The notes beneath the pieces were generated by a model. That model searched no databases, was not told where the DNA came from, and saw only the letters and a list, made by a program, of their open reading frames with translations. This document shows positions 1-4,826 of a stretch of 5,839 nucleotides of DNA, piece after piece. How positions within the stretch are numbered: the first letter of the stretch is position 1; every line of letters begins with the position of its first letter. A program made the position numbers and the translations under genes. This DNA comes from Phycisphaerales bacterium (GTDB lineage: Bacteria > Planctomycetota > Phycisphaerae > Sedimentisphaerales > Anaerohalosphaeraceae): contig PMBP01000435.1 in the NCBI GenBank assembly GCA_003152975.1, forward strand, positions 6,070-11,908, written 5' to 3'.

Positions 1-186
1 GAACTCCGTCGTGCACACCGGCGTAAAGTCCGCCGGATGGCTAAAGAGGATCACCCACTTGCCCTTGTAGTCCTCCGGAAAACGAATCGGCCCCTGCGTC
101 GTCTCCGCCGCAAATCCCGGCGCCGGTTCCCCAATCCGCGGCATCATGGGTGCTGAGCAGTCGGATGATATGTTTGTGTCTGCCAT
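1..186 (-). CDS. 1-Cys (Prx6-type) peroxiredoxin, N-terminal part, cut by window edge
   Basis: Reading the minus strand from the ATG at 186-184 gives 62 codons open to the window edge. The product has an AhpC/TSA-type start: a short polar N-terminus, a [10 protein letters not shown] segment at residues 16-25, [10 protein letters not shown] at 39-48, then [13 protein letters not shown] at 50-62. This is the peroxiredoxin active site (PxxxTxxC), with C58 as the peroxidatic cysteine; the [13 protein letters not shown] form is typical of Prx6/1-Cys proteins. Such enzymes reduce H2O2 and organic hydroperoxides with a thiol donor, usually in the cytoplasm, and no signal peptide is seen here. AGGGGAG (197-191) lies 4 nt before the ATG. 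The rest of the gene, including any resolving cysteine, is outside the window, so 1-Cys mechanism is inferred from motif resemblance. It is transcribed away from the sulfatase operon, with no evident functional link to it. Confidence 0.9.
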   Translation of the reverse strand, partial: MADTNISSDCSAPMMPRIGEPAPGFAAETTQGPIRFPEDYKGKWVILFSHPADFTPVCTTEF

Positions 187-233
187 AAATCTCCCCTTTC
201 CAATTGGGTACTGGGTTATCGTCCAACCTCAAA

Positions 234-263
234 ATTATATCCTATTGAGAGAAGCTATAACAG
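234..263 (-). promoter_or_regulatory. Candidate sigma70-type promoter for the peroxiredoxin gene
   Basis: On the minus strand a perfect TATAAT occupies 239-234. CTGTTA (263-258) sits 18 bp upstream and matches TTGACA at three of six positions. Transcription would begin near 227, giving a leader of about 40 nt before the ATG at 186. The -10 is strong and the -35 weak. Confidence 0.5.
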
Positions 264-289
264 GTTCCACTTGGGTTTTTCGATACCCT

Positions 290-303
290 TGAAAACGATC
301 ACA
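290..303. promoter_or_regulatory. Candidate LacI/GalR-family operator, upstream site
   Basis: TGAAAACGATCACA matches the LacI-family/cre-type consensus TGWAANCGNTNWCA at every defined position, including the central CG. The reverse complement matches at all but one. The site ends 13 bp before the -35 of the rightward promoter and its centre lies 84 bp from a second site at 374-387. LacI-family regulators are common repressors of carbohydrate-use operons; the identity of the regulator is inferred and no such gene is in the window. True dyad symmetry is only partial. Confidence 0.5.
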
Positions 304-316
304 GCCGGTGTTTTGA

Positions 317-346
317 TTGACAGGGAGTTTGTAGGGTCGGTACAAT
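317..346 (+). promoter_or_regulatory. Sigma70-like promoter of the sulfatase-esterase operon
   Basis: A perfect TTGACA (317-322) is followed 18 bp later by TACAAT (341-346), a 5/6 match to TATAAT. The expected start is near 353, leaving a leader of about 120 nt before the TTG start at 477. It is the best promoter-like sequence on the plus strand of this intergenic region and lies between two operator-like sites. Confidence 0.6.
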
Positions 347-373
347 TTACACCCGGTTCCTCAAGAAGATGCA

Positions 374-387
374 AGAAATCGGTTTCA
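374..387. promoter_or_regulatory. Candidate LacI/GalR-family operator, downstream site
   Basis: AGAAATCGGTTTCA matches TGWAANCGNTNWCA with one mismatch, at the first base, and the reverse complement also has one mismatch. GAAA/TTTC arms flank the central CG. It lies in the untranslated leader, about 20-35 nt after the predicted transcription start, where a bound repressor could block initiation or early elongation. A weaker related sequence centred at 392/393 (10 of the 14 positions fit) follows immediately. Confidence 0.45.
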
Positions 388-462
388 GAATCGTTTTCCT
401 TGAGTAAGGCCGAGTTGTTCGCGACGGATCATCGCGGCATGTGATGTAAATCCTGTCCAGTT

Positions 463-468
463 AAGGAG
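463..468 (+). promoter_or_regulatory. Ribosome binding site fixing the TTG start of sulfatase 1
   Basis: AAGGAG lies 8 nt before TTG at 477. The reading frame is closed upstream by TAA at 447-449, and no in-frame ATG occurs between there and the twin-arginine motif, so this site supports TTG initiation. Confidence 0.75.
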
Positions 469-476
469 ATACAGCG

Positions 477-1973
477 TTGAGTCAGGGATGGTTGTCTCGG
501 CGGGATTTTTTGAGGGTTTCCGGCCTCGGCCTTGCATCGGCTTGGCTATGTTCGCTGTGTGGCTGTTCGGCTAATACCCAGCGGCAGGGGGACAAGGTCA
601 GCAAACCCAATATCATCTTCATCCTGGCCGACGACCTGGGCTACGGCGATCTTGGCTGTTACGGCCAGAAAGAAATCCAGACGCCCAACCTCGACCACTT
701 GGCCGCAAACGGCGTTCGCTTTACCGACCACTACGCCGGCAGCACCGTCTGTGCCCCGTCGCGCTGCGTGCTGATGACCGGCCTGCACACCGGCCACGCC
801 TACATCCGCGGCAACTCCCGCAGCCCGATCCGGCCGCAGGACCGCACCGTCGCCGAGATCCTCAAAGCCGCCGGCTACACAACCGGCCTGATCGGCAAGT
901 GGGGCCTGGGCGAAAACGGTTCCTCCGGAATCCCCAACCGCAAGGGCTTTGACTATTTCTTCGGCTACGAAAGCCAGGTCCATGCACACAACTACTACAC
1001 TGAGTTCCTCTGGCGAAATCAGGAGAAAGTCGCCCTGAAAAACATTGTTGAGCGTCCCAGCCCGGATTACGCCGAAGGTCTCGGCGGTGTCTCGTCCAAC
1101 AAGGTCGAATACTCAGCCGACCTGTTTGCCGAAGAGTCGTTGCAGTTTGTCGAAAAAAATCACGAGGCCCCGTTCTTCCTGTATCTGACCTACACGATCC
1201 CCCACGCCAATAACGAGGCCGGCAATCAAGGCATGGAGGTCCCCGACCTGGGAATCTACAAGGACAAGCCCTGGCCCGCCCCGCAAAAGGGCCACGCCGC
1301 GATGATCACGCGGATGGATTCGCACATCGGCCGATTGATCGACAAGCTCGCCGAGTTGAAAATCGCCGACCGGACGCTGGTCCTGTTTTCCAGCGACAAC
1401 GGCCCACACAAGGAAGGCGGCTTTAATCCCGACTTCAATCACAGTAGCGGCCCGCTCCGCGGCATCAAGCGGGACCTCTACGATGGCGGCATCCGCGTGC
1501 CGCTGATCGCATCCTGGCTGGGAACAGTTCCCTCGGGCCGGACGAGCGATCTGGTCTCTGCGTTCTGGGATTTTCTCCCGACCGCCTGCGATGTCGCGGG
1601 CATCAAGACACCCGACGGTCTCGATGGCATCTCGTATCTGCCGACTCTGCTGGGCAAGCCCGAGCAGCAGAAGCGGCATGAGTACCTATACTGGGAATTT
1701 TACGAACGCGGCTTCGATCAGGCCGTGCGAATGGGCAAGTGTAAGGCCGTTCGCATCGGCGTGGCCGGGCCGATGGAACTTTACGATCTTTCGACGGATA
1801 TCGGCGAAACAAAAAATGTCGCAGCCGAACATCCCGATATCGTCGCCCAGATCGAAACGATCTTCAAGACCTCGCGGACCGAATCGGAAATCTGGAAAAT
1901 TCCGGCCGCGGATGCGACAAAACCTAAACCAACTCAAAAACCAACGAACACTCGGAAACCAACAACCAATTGA
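477..1973 (+). CDS. Formylglycine-dependent S1 sulfatase (arylsulfatase type, S1_16-like), Tat-exported
   Basis: This enzyme hydrolyses sulfate esters, probably on a glycan, outside the cytoplasm. The 498-residue product begins with S-R-R-D-F-L-R (residues 7-13, twin-arginine motif) and a hydrophobic stretch ending L-C-G-C30, a somewhat atypical lipobox, so it may be a Tat-exported lipoprotein. The sulfatase domain covers about 44-375. Metal ligands D52-D53 lie in A-D-D-L-G-Y-G-D. C92 in C-A-P-S-R is the residue converted to formylglycine, with R96. Other active-site elements are K141, H243 (I-P-H-A), D307-N308 (S-D-N-G) and K331 (G-I-K-R-D). Where many S1 enzymes have GKWHLG this one has G-K-W-G-L-G (140-145); together with H-T-G-H-A-Y-I-R-G-N this resembles the S1_16 subfamily, in which galactose/GalNAc 4-sulfatases are known. 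That assignment is from memory of the family, and substrate is not established. Start is TTG. The last 17 residues form a Lys/Pro/Thr tail. First gene of the operon; 15 bp separate it from the esterase. Confidence 0.93.
   Translation: MSQGWLSRRDFLRVSGLGLASAWLCSLCGCSANTQRQGDKVSKPNIIFILADDLGYGDLGCYGQKEIQTPNLDHLAANGVRFTDHYAGSTVCAPSRCVLMTGLHTGHAYIRGNSRSPIRPQDRTVAEILKAAGYTTGLIGKWGLGENGSSGIPNRKGFDYFFGYESQVHAHNYYTEFLWRNQEKVALKNIVERPSPDYAEGLGGVSSNKVEYSADLFAEESLQFVEKNHEAPFFLYLTYTIPHANNEAGNQGMEVPDLGIYKDKPWPAPQKGHAAMITRMDSHIGRLIDKLAELKIADRTLVLFSSDNGPHKEGGFNPDFNHSSGPLRGIKRDLYDGGIRVPLIASWLGTVPSGRTSDLVSAFWDFLPTACDVAGIKTPDGLDGISYLPTLLGKPEQQKRHEYLYWEFYERGFDQAVRMGKCKAVRIGVAGPMELYDLSTDIGETKNVAAEHPDIVAQIETIFKTSRTESEIWKIPAADATKPKPTQKPTNTRKPTTN
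1926..1963 (+). repeat. Threefold AAACCAAC repeat encoding a K-P-T tail
   Basis: AAACCAAC occurs at 1926-1933, 1938-1945 and 1956-1963, always in the same frame, giving K-P-T three times at the C-terminus of sulfatase 1. The stretch is A-rich and G-poor compared with the GC-rich gene around it. This suggests a recently grown or weakly constrained low-complexity end. Confidence 0.6.
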
Positions 1974-1976
1974 AAC

Positions 1977-1982
1977 GGAGGT
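1977..1982 (+). promoter_or_regulatory. Ribosome binding site of the esterase gene
   Basis: GGAGGT, near-ideal, is 6 nt before ATG at 1989 and starts 3 nt after the sulfatase 1 stop codon (1971-1973). Confidence 0.85.
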
Positions 1983-1988
1983 AAAACC

Positions 1989-2927
1989 ATGAACAGATCC
2001 ATCCTGGCCGTATTGACCCTGTGGGTATGCAGCGTCATGGCGTATGCCGAGATCCTGCCCGAAGCGCCGCTGTGGCCCAACGGCGCCCCAGGCGCGATGA
2101 AGCTCCAGCAGCCGCCGACCGAAGACAGCAATGGCATTCTGCGGAATGTCGAAACGCCCACGATCACCGTGTACCTGCCCGAAAAAGACAAGGCCAACGG
2201 CGCCGCGGTGGTGATCTGTCCCGGCGGCGGTTACGGCATCTTGGCGATGGACCACGAAGGCCGGCAGATTGCCGAAGCGCTCAACAGCATCGGCGTGGCT
2301 GGCATCATCGTCAAGTACCGCTGCACACCGTTCCGCCATCCGATCCCCCTCAACGATGCCCAGCGGGCGATCTGCACGGTCCGCTTCCGCGCCAAGGATT
2401 GGAACATCGATCCGCAACGGATCGGCATTATCGGTTTTTCCGCAGGCGGTCATCTGGCCTCTTCAACCGGCACACATTTCACCAAGCCCAAAGCCGACGC
2501 TCCCGACCCCATCGACCGCATGAGTAACAGGCCCGATTTCATGATCCTGGGTTATCCGGTGATTTCGTTCACTCAGCCCTTTACTCACACCGGCTCGCGC
2601 GACAACCTGCTGGGCAAGGATGCCGACCCTAAGCTCGTCGAACTGATGTCCAACGAAAAGCAGGTTACGCCCGAAACCCCGCCGACCTTTTTGGTACACG
2701 CCAATGACGACACGGGCGTGCCCCCGGAAAATTCGATCGCCTTCTATCAGGCCCTCCGCGCCGCCAAGGTCCCAGTCGAGATGCACATCTACCTCAAGGG
2801 CGGCCACGGATTTGGGATGGTCAAGGGTTCCTGCCCCGCGGCCGACGACTGGCCCAAACGCTGTGCCGAATGGATGAAGGCCATGGGCTTTCTCGACGCC
2901 AAGCCCAAGTCCGAAACCAAGTCCTGA
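1989..2927 (+). CDS. Secreted alpha/beta-hydrolase, probable carbohydrate (acetyl) esterase
   Basis: The 312-residue product has a Sec signal peptide: M-N-R-S, a hydrophobic core, and a likely cut after A-Y-A20. The mature part is one alpha/beta-hydrolase domain of the Aes/acetylxylan-esterase-like group often annotated as 'xylanase B' or esterase. The start L-W-P-N-G-A-P-G (28-35) is typical of that group. C-P-G-G-G-Y (77-82) is the oxyanion-hole loop. G-F-S-A-G-G-H (149-155) is the nucleophile elbow with S151. D241 in H-A-N-D-D-T-G-V and H273 in G-G-H-G-F-G complete the triad. The likely role is removal of acetyl or similar acyl groups from an exported-enzyme substrate, helping the neighbouring sulfatases reach it; the acyl group and glycan cannot be read from sequence. 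A peptidase of the prolyl-oligopeptidase relatives is less likely at this length and context. It lies 15 bp after sulfatase 1 and 25 bp before sulfatase 2. Unlike its neighbours it has no twin-arginine motif or lipobox. Confidence 0.88.
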   Translation: MNRSILAVLTLWVCSVMAYAEILPEAPLWPNGAPGAMKLQQPPTEDSNGILRNVETPTITVYLPEKDKANGAAVVICPGGGYGILAMDHEGRQIAEALNSIGVAGIIVKYRCTPFRHPIPLNDAQRAICTVRFRAKDWNIDPQRIGIIGFSAGGHLASSTGTHFTKPKADAPDPIDRMSNRPDFMILGYPVISFTQPFTHTGSRDNLLGKDADPKLVELMSNEKQVTPETPPTFLVHANDDTGVPPENSIAFYQALRAAKVPVEMHIYLKGGHGFGMVKGSCPAADDWPKRCAEWMKAMGFLDAKPKSETKS

Positions 2928-2942
2928 TAATCTCAAGTAAAC

Positions 2943-2947
2943 GGAAG
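2943..2947 (+). promoter_or_regulatory. Weak ribosome binding site choosing between tandem ATGs of sulfatase 2
   Basis: GGAAG precedes two adjacent in-frame ATGs at 2950 and 2953. Spacing is 2 nt to the first and 5 nt to the second, so the second is preferred. The choice changes the protein by a single Met. Confidence 0.5.
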
Positions 2948-2952
2948 ATATG

Positions 2953-4824
2953 ATGGATCGACGGGAATTTTTAAAGGCGGCGGGGATCACGGCCGCGGGC
3001 GTGGCGATGTCCGGCTGCGGCGGCCCGATGGCCGGCGGTTTTGGCGGCCGAAAGCCCAATGTGTTGCTGGTCATCACCGATGACCAGGGCTACGGCGACA
3101 TGTCCTGCCATGATAACCCGTTTCTGCAGACGCCCAACCTCGACGCCTTGTGGTCGCAGAGCATTCGCTTCACGAATTTCCATGTCGATCCCACCTGCGC
3201 CCCGACCCGGTCGGCCCTGATGACCGGCCGGTATTCGGCCCGCGGGGGCGTGTGGCACACAATCCAGGGCCGATCGATCCTCCGGCGCGACGAGGTGACG
3301 ATGGCCGATGTTTTCCGCCGCTCGGGTTATCGCACGGGCATCTTCGGCAAGTGGCATCTCGGCGACAACTACCCCTATCGGCCGCAGGATCGCGGATTCG
3401 AGGAGTCTCTGATCCACGGCGGGGGCGGTGTCGCCCAGATCCCCGATTACTGGGGTAACCGCTACTTCGATGACCATTACAAGCACAACGGCCAATGGGA
3501 GCCGCAGACCGGGTACTGCACCGATGTCTGGTTTAATGGGGCAACACAATTCATCGAGACACCGGACAAGCGGCCGTTTTTCTGCTATCTGGCGACGAAT
3601 GCCCCACATGCCCCGTACCGAATCGCCGACGAGTTTGCCGCGCGGTTCCGAAACAATCCCGATGTGCCCAATGCCGAGTTCTGCGGGATGATCGAGCAGT
3701 TCGACGGCCGTCTTGGACAACTGATGGAGATGCTAAAATCACGGCGCCTCGACCGCGATACTATCGTGATCTTCATGACCGACAACGGTTCCGCCGAAGG
3801 CGCCGACCTCGACAAGGAGGGTTTTGTCCGCCGCGGCTTTAGCGCGGGGATGCGCGGCAAAAAGGGCAGCGTCTATGACGGCGGCCACCGCGTACCCTTC
3901 TGGATCCGTTACCCGGCCGGGGGATTGGAAGGGGGGCACGATCTCGACCGCCTCAGCGGCCATATCGATGTTCTGCCGACGCTGATCGAGTTGTGCGGCC
4001 TAATGCTGCCCTTGCCGAAGGTTGCCTTCGACGGGACGAGTCTGATGCCGCTGCTGCGAGGCGAGAGCCAATGGCCCGACCGCACGATGGTCGTCCATTC
4101 CCAGCGTGTGGAGAAACCTGAAAAATGGCGGCAGACGGCGATCATGACCCAGCGGTGGCGGCTGGTCGGCGAAAATGAACTGTACGATATGGCCGCCGAT
4201 CCGGGGCAACGGAACAATCTGGCCGAACGATTTCCGGAGATTGTCCAGAAACTAAAACTTGAATACGATGCCTGGTGGCTGGATGTCTCGCAGCGGTTTG
4301 ACGAGGTTAGTCGGATCTCGATCGGCAGCGAGAAGGAAAATCCCGTGCGCCTGACCTGCCACGATTGGCATGATCAGGCCGCCGCTTACCAGGACGAAAT
4401 CCGCAAAGGCCGCGCGTTCAACGGCTACTGGGCCGTGTGGATCGAACGCCCCGGACGCTACGAGTTCCGCCTGTGTCGCTGGCCGGATGAGGCCGACCTG
4501 CCCATCCGCGCCGCCGACCCCGGCGATACGGCCGTCGCCGCCGTCAAGGCCCGCCTGCGGATTGGCTATCTGGGGCCCGGCCCCGCTCCCGCCCCGACCC
4601 CGGACTGGAAGGATGTCCCGCCGCCGGATCCGACGGTCGTGAGCCAATCCTTCCGCGTGGCCGCTCAGGACCAGACCATTGAAATCGGCCAGGCCGACAA
4701 GGCCGCCGTGTTCACCGTCGAGCTACCCGTCGGCCCCGCCCGCCTCCAGACCTGGCTGATCGACGCCGACGGCGCCGAACGCGGGGCCTATTTTGTGTAT
4801 GTAAATCGATTACAGGAGGGGTAA
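2953..4824 (+). CDS. Formylglycine-dependent S1 sulfatase with C-terminal accessory domain, Tat lipoprotein
   Basis: Start 2953 is chosen over the adjacent ATG at 2950 on RBS spacing, giving 623 residues. M-D-R-R-E-F-L-K (1-8) is a clear twin-arginine motif and A-M-S-G-C22 a lipobox, so a Tat-exported, membrane-anchored lipoprotein is likely. The sulfatase domain runs about 35-440. D43-D44 (T-D-D-Q-G-Y-G-D) are metal ligands. C82 of C-A-P-T-R is the formylglycine site with R86; Thr replaces the usual Ser of CxPSR. K133 and H135 are in G-K-W-H-L-G, H219 in N-A-P-H, D277-N278 in T-D-N-G, and K303/K304 in R-G-K-K-G-S. About 170 residues follow the usual end, starting near R-L-T-C-H-D-W-H (466-473). 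They look beta-rich and include a proline-rich stretch at 540-562 and a closing segment L-Q-T-W-L-I-D-A-D-G (598-607). This extra domain may hold or extend the substrate site. Substrate is unknown. Third gene of the operon; its end overlaps the RBS of sulfatase 3. Confidence 0.92.
   Translation: MDRREFLKAAGITAAGVAMSGCGGPMAGGFGGRKPNVLLVITDDQGYGDMSCHDNPFLQTPNLDALWSQSIRFTNFHVDPTCAPTRSALMTGRYSARGGVWHTIQGRSILRRDEVTMADVFRRSGYRTGIFGKWHLGDNYPYRPQDRGFEESLIHGGGGVAQIPDYWGNRYFDDHYKHNGQWEPQTGYCTDVWFNGATQFIETPDKRPFFCYLATNAPHAPYRIADEFAARFRNNPDVPNAEFCGMIEQFDGRLGQLMEMLKSRRLDRDTIVIFMTDNGSAEGADLDKEGFVRRGFSAGMRGKKGSVYDGGHRVPFWIRYPAGGLEGGHDLDRLSGHIDVLPTLIELCGLMLPLPKVAFDGTSLMPLLRGESQWPDRTMVVHSQRVEKPEKWRQTAIMTQRWRLVGENELYDMAADPGQRNNLAERFPEIVQKLKLEYDAWWLDVSQRFDEVSRISIGSEKENPVRLTCHDWHDQAAAYQDEIRKGRAFNGYWAVWIERPGRYEFRLCRWPDEADLPIRAADPGDTAVAAVKARLRIGYLGPGPAPAPTPDWKDVPPPDPTVVSQSFRVAAQDQTIEIGQADKAAVFTVELPVGPARLQTWLIDADGAERGAYFVYVNRLQEG
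4814..4819 (+). promoter_or_regulatory. Ribosome binding site of sulfatase 3 inside the end of sulfatase 2
   Basis: AGGAGG lies 7 nt before ATG at 4827 and within the last codons of the preceding gene, whose TAA is 4822-4824. The overlap suggests translational coupling. Confidence 0.85.
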
Positions 4825-4826
4825 TA

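Noticed and set aside
41..232. Minus-strand open frame with an ATG at 232
   Set aside because: It overlaps the peroxiredoxin in another frame; only the frame starting at 186 gives the active-site motif and has a proper RBS.
398..436. Small hairpins in the leader (CCTT/AAGG at 398-409 and CGCGA/TCGCG at 420-436) as a terminator or riboswitch
   Set aside because: Stems are only 4-5 bp, no U-tract follows, and no known riboswitch core is recognisable.
440..455. TGTGA half-site resembling a CRP/FNR-type box
   Set aside because: The partner half (TCCTG versus TCACA) is poor, and its place just before the RBS is unusual for an activator.
894..911. Loss of the GKWHLG histidine in sulfatase 1 (GKWGLG) as a sign of an inactive enzyme
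   Set aside because: The GKWGLG form is, as I recall, usual for S1_16-like sulfatases, and all other active-site residues are present.
1686..2453. Minus-strand open frame (255 codons) spanning the sulfatase 1/esterase junction
   Set aside because: It covers the opposite strand of two well-supported genes and their RBS, and the translation has no recognisable family features.
1974..2952. Internal promoter or terminator in the gaps around the esterase gene
   Set aside because: The gaps are 15 and 25 bp, hold only RBS sequence and show no stem-loop with a T-run or -10/-35 pair.
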